Source: Schizochytrium sp. TIO01 (lineage: Eukaryota; Sar; Bigyra; Thraustochytrida; Thraustochytriidae). From it: a stretch of 64,000 nt of DNA. A model generated the notes under the pieces. It worked only from the letters and a program-made list of their open reading frames with translations, did not search any database and was not told the origin of the DNA. The translations under genes and the position numbers were made by a program. Below are positions 1-11,188 of this stretch, in pieces; position 1 is the stretch's first letter; each line of letters begins with the position of its first letter. The stretch is from NCBI GenBank assembly GCA_004764695.1, contig SMSO01000031.1, positions 3,581,048 through 3,645,047 of the forward strand, written 5' to 3'.

Positions 1-850
1 TCTCGGCATGCCCTCCTGAGATTGTTGCAGTGCTCGCGATTACGATACGCCCTGTGTTCGGGTTCCCAACGAGAACAGGATTGCGATCTTGAATCAGATC
101 AGTTTCAGAGCCTGCATAGACAGGCATAATCTGCGTCAAGGCAGTTTCTGAGATAAAATCGTCAAGCAGCGCATACGGCGAAGAGTCACTGCTGAGAGAG
201 AATGAGGATGCAAGAATATCTTTATCATCTCCAAGATCCAAATCTGCAGAACTAACAGTTTCCCAAACAACAACTACAGTTCCATTCGCGTCTGCTGCGA
301 TATCCGGATATCGTTTGTATCCAGAGCCTTCAGAAATAGCAATCGCGTAACCTTCCTCATCTCCTCGCCAAAATTGTCTATTAAGAGAGCTAGATTTATT
401 GATGTATGCGATTCTCACGCTCTCAAAAGTTGTGTCGAGAGCCCCACTGTAAATTTCAGCGGCAATATTTCGATAGGCAACCGCCCAACCTTGGTCACCT
501 AGCGCAACAAGCTGCGGTTGGGTTTGAATGCGATTCTTGCTACCCGAACTGTCTGATCTACTCACAAGAAGCGCAAACGCTTCATCACTCCATGTCTTTG
601 TTGAGCTATTACGAGTTCTATATTTGAGTTGTACGTAGTTCTTTTTGGAATTTGATACAACGGAGTATATAGCAAGACAATCGCTAGCAGCATCACACAC
701 AATAGCTGGACGTACTGATCCTGGAAAATAGAAGGCATCATCTGCACCGCACAACTCTTCTACTCCCCCCCACCCTCCAGCAGCAGCCAGCATCCGAGGC
801 CATTGAAGAAAGAGCACAAGTGCACTAAGTACAGTGGATACAGCCTTCAT
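1..850 (-). CDS. Giant sialidase-like/beta-helix surface protein, paralogue A (N-terminus only)
   Basis: The frame opens at an ATG on the minus strand (positions 848-850) and stays open for 283 codons to the left edge, so this is the 5' part of a longer gene. It starts with a signal peptide (MKAVSTVLSALVLFLQWPRM, then LAAA). It aligns throughout with the N-terminus of the gene at 3931-10369. Shared blocks include GYKRYPxxAADxNGTV followed by WE, DKDILxxSFSL, and IQDRNxV with TGRxxxxxTATI. In the longer paralogue this region is a BNR/sialidase-like beta-propeller, so an extracellular or secreted recognition domain is inferred here too. The two genes lie head to tail about 3.1 kb apart, which suggests tandem duplication followed by clear divergence. 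A C7 run at 765-771 lies just after the signal peptide, and the frame is intact across it. The actual function is unknown. Confidence 0.85.
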   Translation of the reverse strand, partial: MKAVSTVLSALVLFLQWPRMLAAAGGWGGVEELCGADDAFYFPGSVRPAIVCDAASDCLAIYSVVSNSKKNYVQLKYRTRNSSTKTWSDEAFALLVSRSDSSGSKNRIQTQPQLVALGDQGWAVAYRNIAAEIYSGALDTTFESVRIAYINKSSSLNRQFWRGDEEGYAIAISEGSGYKRYPDIAADANGTVVVVWETVSSADLDLGDDKDILASSFSLSSDSSPYALLDDFISETALTQIMPVYAGSETDLIQDRNPVLVGNPNTGRIVIASTATISGGHAE

Positions 851-1697
851 TACGGGTAATATATGAGGTAAGCGAGTACCTACCTACTTTGCTCTTGTTG
901 CATGCCTGTTTTGAGCAGCAGCCAGCTCTCTGATTCGGGTTTGCTGGAATTTGGTTTGGCCTTCCTCTTAAACCTTGTTTCGTTTGTTTTCTGTAGTTAG
1001 ACTCCTCAGTTCCTAGATACTGCTAATGCCCAGGAGCACCAGTCTTGTTTGTGTATCAGCTACCAAGAAACCTTTCAAAAGAAAACGATACCTCTAGTAG
1101 AACAAAGTCATAGCTGATCCTACGCCGAAAGCTCGGACAATTTGTTTTTGTGCATGCGCTCCTTAAAGTTGACCGCGGACTAAGCAATACTATCCATTGC
1201 ATCTTTCAGTTCGAGTAAAAACGTGCAAAGGACAGAGCGGCCCTGGTTCGTAAGAGTGCTTTAAGCGCTTAGTAAAGACTTTAAGGTGCGCTGGTGAACG
1301 AGAGAAAGCAAGCAAATGCTCTTCTCCTGGTTTTAGAGCAAAGCACAACCTGGGCCATTTTTCCGTTCATATCGCAAACAGTCTTTTGCAGCTTGCTGGT
1401 CTCTGGTCTCTGCACAAGCTCTGCGAGCGAAGGCTATGGCTGTGGCGTCCACTGCGTCGGCTAAGTTCCTGAACTTTAGTTTGCGCGGTTTGAGCTCCAC
1501 CTCCGAGTCGTCGTTTTGAGCTACCTATGCAGGTACCATGCAAAAAGTTCCAAATGCGCAAGTGCTCTACAAAAAGTGAAGAAAGAAAAGAAATGAGAAA
1601 AGAAAAGAAAAGAAAAGAAAAGAAAAAGCACCCTATTGGAAAAAAGCACCCTATTACCAAGACGAAACAAGATAATGGGACAATGGGTTTAAAGAAG

Positions 1698-1729
<32 letters not shown>

Positions 1730-3930
1730 TACGTAGTTTGCCTTTTCGTCTAAAACAAAGCAAAAGCCTGGAGCGCTTGTATGCATGCACAAATCAAGAA
1801 GACTTCTAATTCTTGGCTGAATTGTTGAAGTTAGAGTCCAACCAGGACTCTGCGTTTTTGCAGCAGTCTGAAACCTCAGCAGAACAGTATTGTGGCGCTC
1901 GATCTTCGATTCTTATTGCTTCTTCCCCGCCAATTTATCCACGTTTCGACGTCTGATGGCTATTATGATGGAGGAAAGTCTCTTAAGTTGATGCACAACG
2001 TCGCCAAAGCTCAGGCCTCTGACGATGCATCATCACGTGTGGAACATCATCTTCGACTCGGCACAGCTATCTTTACAAAGAATGATGCAAACTGCAGACT
2101 TGTCCCTGCAACTTATACGGGAGCCGTCTTCGTTCGGGGAGTTCGAAGCTTGAGCAAAGGTCACGCATCGTTGGGAGATCTCAGAGCCACCTGCATGATG
2201 GGGTACAATTATCGAAAGGCTCCTGAGCACGAAGTAATAGCAATTCGCCCAAACGTATGTCCCTCTTTAGTGCATTAGAAGACCAACAGTTGGTCGAAGA
2301 TGCCATCATTTCATGTAAAATCACAAGACCCCAAATTACATATCATCAGTCATGCGTGAAACCTCGAAAGCAGGTCTAGCGTTCCGAGCTTGCTGTTGGG
2401 GGCCGGCGCGGAGGCGAGGTCCGGCATTCCGATGGCCAAACATCGTCGCTGTTGCTGTTTTGTCATTAACTTGCCTGAACCTTTGGCGCGAGCCTCGGGC
2501 ACACCGCGTTGAGCACATGTTTAGCTCTTAACTTATTATTATTTTCTAGTTCCATTTTTTAAAAATAATCAAAGCTAAGTAAACCTTGAGTCAAACCAGT
2601 ACTAGGTAAGGGCTACTCGTAGCTACCGTAGGTGCACTATGTTAGAAATACACGGGTCCTTTAAAACTATTAGAGAATAAGAAAGAAAGAAAGAAAGGAA
2701 AAGCGTGTCAAATCTCCTTAGAATGAGGACCTAGAGAGGCGATTTCAACACTCTTCCGGGGTGTCGGCTCCATCAAGCTTCTCTCCTTCATAGTCACCAC
2801 TCTTATGATCAAGAACAGGACAACATCGTTAAAGCTGTTGGTTTTTGAGTTGACCTTCAAACCTCTGATGGTTTGTTCCAGCAATGCACTGTGTGTTTCT
2901 CAGTCAGTCAGGATTGCTGACTCTGACGTATTTCTTGACTCATAGGTGCTAAGGTATTAGTTAGGTGAGGTATAGCATGCGCAGGTAAGTTCCTTCTAGA
3001 TTATTACTAGTGCATACTGTAAGTGGAAGTTTTTAGCGACTGGTGTTCTTTACCTAAGTCTAGAGTAAGGGTATCTAAGATGTCTCATTTTCAAAGTTAT
3101 ACTTTGGAAATAAATATAATCTGGGCCTACTAATCATACTGTTTACGATAGAGGGAAAGAAAGCGAGAAAGAAAGAAAAAGGAGAATTAGTCGAAGAGCC
3201 GCAGCTACACGCATCTCAAGGGGGTTGATGTAGTAGAGTAGCAGGTAATGTTGGACGATTGAGAACGAAGTCCAATGGCACTGGTTTGGTTTAATAGGTG
3301 AACACGAACACATGGTAGCTTGGTGGGGTATATACTTAATTAGAATGACGTTTTCTTCCCGCCTTTTTGTTTGCCATTAAAAAACGTTTTTTTAATTAAA
3401 AAAGAAAAGGAAATGGAGAATTGTTTGTTTTTGCAAGTTTGAATTACAATATGTGCGACATCCTGACACAGTCAAGATCTGAGGTGATAAATTTCGAGCT
3501 TTCACGCCAAGACTATCATAATCCATCAATATTGAGCTTCAACCGTGAATCCCTACACATCGTTAAACCCTATTAATAACCCAATAATTCTTATGTTTTT
3601 GTAAAAGAAGGATTGGCCAACCTCAAATACAATGCACCACCGGCTGGAAAAATGTGCATTGTCATTACCAAATGTGGGGGAGAAGCTAACTTATGTAAAC
3701 GAAGGCCTGGTTTGGGGTAGCCTTTGGACATCTAAGCAGGAACCTTTTTAATTTCTATATATATAAACATAAGCTGAGTGAAGTTCATCCTGGAGCATTT
3801 TCATGAGCAGGATGCCAAAATCTCAATACATCGACCTAAAAATAAACCTACAAGTAACACACAATATGAGAATAATTTTCCTTGAGGGAATGCATGCCCA
3901 GGCAAAGGATAGCTTTATGAACGGTGGCGA
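851..3930. other. Intergenic spacer between the two giant paralogues
   Basis: This 3.1-kb stretch separates the 5' end of paralogue A from the 3' end of paralogue B. I see no convincing gene. The longest frames (1367-1792 on minus, 1892-2278 on plus) have no recognisable domain, and the first encodes poly-Leu from a microsatellite. It holds purine-rich simple repeats at 1596-1627 and 1699-1726, AAAG-type runs near 2680 and 3160, and AT-rich blocks near 3380. The paralogue A promoter must lie just above 850, but no motif stands out. Confidence 0.6.
1596..1726. repeat. GAAAA and GAA microsatellites
   Basis: Two purine-strand simple repeats sit close together. One is a (GAAAA)n run at about 1596-1627 and the other a (GAA)n run at about 1699-1726. 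They create spurious Lys/Arg-rich and poly-Leu open frames on the two strands. Confidence 0.9.
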
Positions 3931-6900
3931 TTATTGAAGGTCTACAGCTGTAGTAAACGGTCTGAGTTTCTCTTCTTCAGCTGTTTCTCCTTTCTTCTCA
4001 GCAGATGATAGGTGTTCAGCATCGGGGTGGTCGGCACCATGACGAAACTCCAGCATGTCGGAGGTAGAGAAGCTAGTTCCAGGGCTATGCGAAGAAGATC
4101 CTGGTGTTGGCGGATTCGACGTGCAAGCAAGACTTATACCACTTCGAGATGATGATTCAAATTCAAACGATAAATTGGGATACAGGCCATGGCGACTGAT
4201 GGTTTTATCTGCTGTGATCAGGGTGCTGTCCTCAGTTTGCTTTATAATCACCGAATTGGTCCTTGCCGAAGTTCCATCTTCTTCTGAAATGGCTTCAACT
4301 GTTTCATATCCCTCGCCTCCGCAAGGTCTAGAAACCTCCTTCTCACTAATACTATCGTCAAGCTTTACATTGTCAATCAATGGCAAATCTCCCTGCGAAT
4401 CCTCGTCAATAGCAACGCTTTTGTCACTCGGGGTATCAGGCTCCGAGTCAGCACATTTCCCATCATTATTAGATTTTCTATTTTGCAAAGATTTTGTTCG
4501 GATGCAGCAATTGCATCTGTTGTGAGCTCTTTTAGAGATCCGGAAGACGATTATAATAAACGCAGACAAAGGCACAATAAAAATAATGCAAATAACACCA
4601 GCCTCCAAAGCAACAAGGTTTTCAACCACTGTAGAGCTAAGCAAACAGATAAGAATACAGAACATCATAGCATGGGATATGGATGCCATAATGTTATCGA
4701 GTGGATTTACGTAAGGCCGTGCATGAGACTGCAAAGTTGAGCACAGAAAATTTACAAAGATAACAAAAGCAATTTGGCCCACAGTTCCGTCAGCAACTAG
4801 CAAAACAATTGATGTAAGTAGGAGCTTTCGTAAAAGCTCAATCACCTCATAATAACGCCGAAAACGCTGGCGAAAGGTTTTTTCGCGCCCTTCAATTTTC
4901 TCATTGTAATAAAGCTCATGCAAAAACGCAGCGCCGTGAACACATGGACGATGACTCATAGAGATCATGACAGAAAAAAGTATAGCAGTGCCAGGTACAT
5001 AAATGACGGCCATGGCTTTTGCAATAACTAAAAGCATCTCCATGTCGTCGCAGTTGGTTGCATAGTCAAAGCGCAGATAGCGGGAACCATCTTCCAATTG
5101 ATCACAGACAAACGACTGGAAGATTGTCGTATTGACTGAAGGAAAAACTAAGAAGATGAGAAAGATTGCAAGAAACCAAGAAGCCGAAGCGAGACTTGTT
5201 TTCTTTTTGGCCGCCTTAACAAAACACCGAACAATCGCGTAGGCAATAAAAAGGATCGCTAACAAAACCAAAGGAATAGACGTCGCGAGGATAACTTTGG
5301 TCTGATGGGTATTGGAGATTGCACAACCTGTTCTTGTAGGAAGCTTGGAAGAGTCCACGTTCAACCATGAAAATACTACTGTGAGTTTTCCCCAATTCGA
5401 CCAAAAGTCATAGGTCTGGCTAAAGACACGTTGGAAACCTGTGATGACCTGCACAAATCCAATAAGAATGCTGATTGGACCACGAGCATGAGACATAAAC
5501 TGTGATATTCCAGCTCGAGAGATCCGAAACAATTTCCGCGGGCCTGCACAGCAGCCACTGGCCGGCTTAGAGCGATCCCTTTCAGAGAGGGCGCTAGAGA
5601 AGAGGATTCCAATCACTAATGGCCATATAATGCACGCGACAGCCAGAATACTATATAGAATCGCTTGGTCAGCACGTGTTTCACTTTCTGTACATAGGGT
5701 GCACATTCCATCCGAGCCTTTGCTATAACCGTCAATACAAACTGCGCAAAAAGGGGCCAGTGTGGCCGTCCGCGCAATACAGAGCGTCAGACCATACAGA
5801 GAGGGCTCGCCTACTTCCATTTAAATTGCTTTCAAATATTGTGCTGTTCTCAGATATTCCTTTACCACCGATACAATATTTCGGGTACGGGCATTCATGG
5901 ATAACTGAAGAGGTCAATGATGCACGCCAATAGCCGGGTAGTAGCTTTAGGGTCTCAAGAGTGGAACCGGTTGAGTTGCAGTCCAGCCCTGAAGAACATG
6001 TGACAATATCAATGCTCCCAGAGCTATCTGTCATCATATAAAATCCTGAAGGAGCAACGCAATCATTCGCTGAGGTTGCTACGCCGACGGTGGTCTGTAA
6101 TTCATTTGGACAAGCCACACAACCCACCGAAATATCCTCAATGTAAGTTGCACGGGCGCACTGATCACACTCGTAATCACCATCGTCTTCAGTTCGTACA
6201 CGTTCATAGCCAGCTTTACATACAATCGAAGCGGTACTCATGGCATCACTAGGATTCGTACTTGTCCCATCCATTACTGCCACAACACGGAAGAAGCTAC
6301 CTTCACCCTCTCGAAGGCCCATACGAATTCCTCGAATGCCCGGCACTAACGTAAAGGCACAGTCTTCGACTACGTATGGAGACTCGTCAGCGCTAGTGCA
6401 AGCGAGGGCGAGATCTACAGTATCGTCATCTTCATCTCGGGTGGCGGTCCGATAAACTCCAAAATAATCTGGCTCGTCACCATTCCAAGTCCAAGTCAGG
6501 TCGACATAGCCATCAGCATCATATTCATCTTCAGAATACTTTGCAGCAGCTTGAGAGCGAACAGACTTTACACGACGTAACTCGCATCCACCTTCTTCAT
6601 AGCCATCGTCGCCATCAACAACACCAGTGCAAACACACTTAACACTGGGTGAGTAGCCGTCCTCGTTTTCATAGCATGTTCCATCGGAAGAACACGTACC
6701 AGGACACCCGATCACTGCGGTGGATGGAGCGAAAGAGGTAGCATCTCCATCGAAGGTGGTTTCTGAAAGACGAAACCGGGACTCAGAATAAACATAACGA
6801 CCAGCTTCGTCTGCAAAAGAAAGAACATCACCAGTGGTGCTGGTAAAGGTAGACCCGCTTGCAATTTGTGGAAGAGGGTTACTTCCTTCAAAATGACAAG

Positions 6901-9900
6901 CATGTATGTGTGCTGAGACACCAGCAGCAATGTAAATACTACCTCCCACACCCTTTGTACACCCATCAGTTGCCGCAGCCTGCATAGCTTCATTAAGTGA
7001 ACACTCAGCAGTCTGATAAGCACCTTGAGAGGTACTCGTTCCAACATCAATCTGAATGGCACTGCATCGTGTCCGATTTGACCATGCAATGGTCATTTCG
7101 CATCCAGACGTTTCGCGGCAAGTCAATTGGGCGGAGTTATTGTAAAAACTTACTCCACTAAGACTTGCCACAGTGCCAGCACCAGAGTACAGGGCTCCAC
7201 CCTGTGACGAAGCATCATTCAGAGCGAAGATGCATGATGCAAGATCTACCTCGGCACCCGCTAAAGATGCAATGGCTCCACCACTTTCTGATGCAGAGTT
7301 TCCATAAAAAAATGATTCCGAGAAAAGAGCTGCAACAGTTCCATCGAGATATACACTTCCTCCACTACCTTGTGTAGCTGTATTGTTTGCCAGGGAACAG
7401 TCATAGAAGTCGTATGAGTCAAGGTTAGGAGATTCTTCGTAAAATATTGCCCCTCCGTATAACGCAGTGTTAAGGTCGAAAGTACTGTTGAAAATACACG
7501 CATGAGAGTCGTCGCAAGCTGAAAACTCAGAACTTGGGGCATAGGCACCAACAACATGGAGCGCTCCACCACCAACAGCAGCAGAGTTTCCAGAAAATAT
7601 GCTACCAGTCCAAAGACTCGGAAGAACACTCCTTTTTTTGAAATCCAAGGCGCCGCCACTCATCTCTGCGCTATTGTCTGTGAAATTAGTGCTGATGATG
7701 TTCCTTATTTCTGCGCCTATTTCAATACTAATTGCACCTCCGCCTCCACCACAATGATTGCCCGAAAATAAAGAATCCTTTATGGTCCCAATATACCCCA
7801 TAACGTCGATTGCACCTGCGTTACCTGTACCCAGTCCGCTCTGTCGGTTATCGATGAATTGGCAACGATCAATAAGGCCGATAGATCCTCGGGTTTTGAC
7901 GATTGCTGCACCGCCCAAAGCTGCAGTAAGCTCTTGGAATACGCAGTCTACAACCTCATCAATTTGACCTTCTACGGTGAGACCACCACCTTGACGAATT
8001 CCAAGGGAGCCGCCAGCAGTAGTTTTGTAGAACACACAGTTAGATATACGCCACACTCGCCCAAGTACAAGAATGATGCCGCCATAACGATGTGAGCCCT
8101 GGAATGTTGTTTTGTTCATTTGAAAATGGATATTTGTCATTTCCCACATTGTTGCTTCGAGTTCAACACGAAGAAATTCCCAGCCTTCCATTTGCACCCT
8201 TTCACCTTCGCGAGGCTGTCCCACAAGAGAAATGTTGGTTCCGGCTCTTATTCTAAGCTCCTCAGTTACGTAAACTGTCGGTGCAGTGACAACAATCTCA
8301 CCATGGACAAAGTCTTCATCTAGAAGAGCATCTTGGAGTTCCTGGTAAGAATCTGCATAGCGAGTTTCAAAAACTATCGAGCCTCCTCCAAGTTCGCCAT
8401 CTGATGACTCTGTCTCATTACTGGCAATTGGTGTAGCCCATGCAACCAGAGTTGCGGGAAGCTTGCCCTCGTCATCTCCAAGACCTCTAAGGTCATTTAC
8501 AATGAAAAAGTAAGCCTCCTGTCCAGTAGATTGAATGTCCTCATATGCACCTTTTGCACACAGTCGCCGGTGGGGCCCAAGAAAGGGGGTGTTGTTAAGT
8601 TTATTTTCTTCTCGAAGAGCAAGGTAGTCGAAGGGGCAGCTCGAGTCATTTCGATACGAGCTATCTAGTTCAAGGTCCAATAAGATTTCAAAAGACATAT
8701 GGACCTGCGCACCTGAGATGTTCGGAGCAATCATGTGAATGCACTGGTCTTGCTCCGGAGCCATTTCAAGTACGTAGCTTGTAAGATTGACCACACTTCC
8801 ATCGCTTGGTAACTCGATGCTAAAACACGCGAAATCAATAGACTCATCTACGACAAAACCATGGGGTGCGACTTCAGAATCGCTGTGGTCTCCAAAAACC
8901 ACCTCATGGGTTGTGTTCATAACGCGATACGCTCCATAATCATCATCACTCGAATTCCTCCATACTGTTGCGATGATGTAATCACCTGATGATGTGGCAC
9001 TTGCGGTAATGCGGTACAACTCTATATCAAGATTATCATAATCTTCTGAGATATCTGCGAAATACGGCAAGCTCCATGTCTGACCATCGTCGGTGGATAT
9101 GCGATAAGCGACCCTTACCAAGTGTGTCCCTGGGGTTTCATAACGATAGAACACCGACCAATAGCCTTCCATTAGTGGATCTGCTACGACCATAACTTTT
9201 TCGTCTCCTTGTCGAGTTGGAAACATGAGGTGATCTACATATCCTGTTTCCTGCATTTCTAAAAGGCTTTCATCATTGGGCTGAAGCTTTGCCCACTTAA
9301 TACCGACACTTTGGTGATTCCACACCACCATCCATGTATCGGAAAAGGGGCTCCAAGCAATAGCCAAGTCTGAGTCTTTACCATCGTAGTTTGTTAATCG
9401 AAGGCGATCTTCCCAGCCACATGTATTGCTCTCTTGTTTAATCTCACTAAGCATAATGTCTGCATATCCGCTTTCAATCGTAGCAGTGACGCCCATTAAT
9501 ACGCGTCCCGTGCGTGGGTCTGCGGACATCACTGCATTGCGATCTTGGATTGTATCAGTTGTTGCACCTGCAAAGACACTCGTAACCTCGGTGAGGTCAT
9601 ACTCTGAAGTATTTTCTCGTACCCTCCCGAACGGATCATCGGAGGTAGCAAGTGAAAATGATGTTGTTAAAATATCTTTGTCGGTGCCAATATTTGTACC
9701 ATCAGCAAGGTAAGCATTGTTGGTTTCCCAAATTGCAAAGACTGTTCCATTTGGGTCTGCAGCAACAGCAGGATAGCGTTTGTATCCACCAGCTACAGAG
9801 TTTGCGATTACAGCGTTTCCGTAAGATCTTCCACGAAACATAAGACCATTCTCAGCATCTTCCTGACCAATATATGCGACGTAAATGGATTGCCCACCAG

Positions 9901-10369
9901 TACAACATTTCCCGTTTGCCCTGTAGATATATGCAAAGGTCCGGAAAACAACTGCCCAACCACTGTTACTCAGTGGTGCAACATAAGGCTGGACCTGTCC
10001 ATTTGGGTGATCTATTGCATATGCATAGTTCTCGAACAGCGCGAGGGACTTTTCACCCCAGGTTCCATTGGCATACCGCAGCTTGTAAAACAGCTGAACA
10101 ACCGAGTTTGAAGGATCTGGAACGGTGGTTTCTGGAAAAATTGAAATGCACGAATTGTTGGTGTTGCAAGCAAGCGCCGGCCTGAAAGCATTGTTTGCAG
10201 TAATGCCGCCACCATCGAGCCAATACTCTGCATACCCGCTAAATGTTGTTTGGTTTGACCAGCCCACCGCATTTCCTGCAACTTTGTGGATGTGTAAAAG
10301 TGCGCTTATTATTGACAGCGCAACCAACAAAGTATTTGCAGCAAGGCTGGGCCATCTGGCCAGCATCAT
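3931..10369 (-). CDS. Giant receptor-like surface protein: propeller, CUB, beta-helix repeats, eight membrane spans (paralogue B, frame broken once)
   Basis: Two overlapping frames (1545 codons from 10369, then the frame ending at 3931) together encode about 2,150 residues. Visible in order: a signal peptide (1-32); a sialidase-like propeller (about 35-490) with an Asp-box at STDDGQTWS (425-433); a CUB-like domain (about 540-645); a beta-helix (about 690-1130) with repeated GGAI/GGAL and FxxN/FSGN units of the polymorphic-membrane-protein type; an EGF-like CxGxCSxxGxC segment (about 1220-1262); a fibronectin-III-like stretch; Cys-rich CxxC modules; and a GHTGPFCAVC motif. Eight hydrophobic spans and a roughly 200-residue Ser/acidic cytosolic tail follow. 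Many N-x-S/T sequons fit an extracellular N-terminus. The family is known in stramenopiles, ciliates and algae, but its ligand is not. The frame shifts inside an A5 run (plus strand 5748-5752); removing one base restores the motif. This is either a sequence error or a real lesion. A role in adhesion or sensing is inferred from architecture only. Confidence 0.8.
5748..5752 (-). other. Frame-break site in the giant receptor gene
   Basis: On the coding strand the sequence is CCCC followed by five T. The upstream frame reads GHTGPF, then LRSLY and a stop. With four T it would read GHTGPFCAVCIDGY, matching the Cys-x-x-Cys module expected before the first membrane span. The break is therefore one surplus T. 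A homopolymer sequencing error is the simplest reading. Confidence 0.8.
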
Positions 10370-10642
10370 CCGCGTCTCTGCTCACGGAATTGTACTGGTT
10401 TAACTCAACTAACGATTTCTTTTTCTTGAAAGAATAGTTTAAAAGTAGTTGGTGCAGGCCACAAGTCCCTACAACTCGGACTTGGACTTGAGCTCCAGCC
10501 TATAAAGCTAGAGGCTCGCTGGTCCTTGAAGTTTGTGAGGTGAACTATGGCCCTCAAACGAGTTAAGCCTGATTTCTTCTTGCTCAGTCGCCTTTCCGCC
10601 TGCTAGATTAGTTTGGGCTTGCTTCCCTTTCCTACAGGCAGA
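10370..10642. other. Short spacer upstream of the giant receptor gene
   Basis: This region must contain the promoter and 5' leader of the minus-strand receptor gene. It has a T-rich tract near 10410-10440 (plus strand) and no recognisable element. Confidence 0.4.
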
Positions 10643-11188
10643 ATGGCTCAGGCCAAGCGTTCTCACGAGCCGGATCCTGATGCGAGTAGCTCTACCCAAA
10701 GACCACTCACACAGTCTCGCCAACGTTTGCGTGAATACTTGACCTGGTTGCTTTGCTTCTCTCCAACTCTGTCTGTGACTGCTGCTGCCGTGGTATGCGT
10801 AGCCGCCGCAAGCCCTGTTCGTCTTTATGTTGCTATTCGCTGTTTGCCAGTACGTGGTTTCTTATTGAAGACGTTCCTTTTTTTATTTAATTATATATAT
10901 ATTTTTTTTTTTAATTTTTTTTTAATAATTTTAATTTAGTTACTACTAATATAAATATATATGTATATTTTAAAGTAAGTTTTTGCTTCAGCTTTGTCTC
11001 TATATACGGGCGTAACAGTGTTTCGGTTTTCCATTATTCTTATTCGTTTAAAGTATGAACCGCGCGTGGCTCACGTGCCGCTGTCGGCTCTTGCTAAAGC
11101 AAAGGCCGAGGACGAGAGACATAACGGCAGCAGGTATTGCTCGAAATTAGACGATACAGTTGTGCCACTCCTGGTCGCCAGATGCTAG
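10643..11188 (+). CDS. Possible small spliced membrane protein (weak)
   Basis: A 69-codon frame starts at ATG 10643. It has a charged, Ser-rich N-terminus followed by a hydrophobic segment (about residues 44-66, CFSPTLSVTAAAVVCVAAA onward). It ends at a good splice-donor sequence, GTACGT, at 10850. One compatible acceptor, AAAG at 11050-11053, would join it in phase to a 44-codon segment (YEPRVAHVPLSALAKAKAED onward) that stops at 11188. The implied intron of 204 nt is extremely AT-rich, unlike its flanks. No homology is recognised. It could be an N-terminal relic of a larger gene or chance. Confidence 0.2.

Noticed and set aside
1367-1792. 141-codon minus-strand frame with poly-Leu
   Set aside because: The Leu run is the translation of the GAA/GAAAA microsatellites at 1596-1726. 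There is no domain and composition is at background.
1892-2278. 128-codon plus-strand frame in the receptor spacer
   Set aside because: No recognisable domain, no similarity to the flanking paralogues that I can see, and several competing frames over the same DNA.
4055-4525. 156-codon frame antisense to the receptor tail
   Set aside because: Lies entirely opposite a well-supported coding tail. It is a shadow of its codon pattern.
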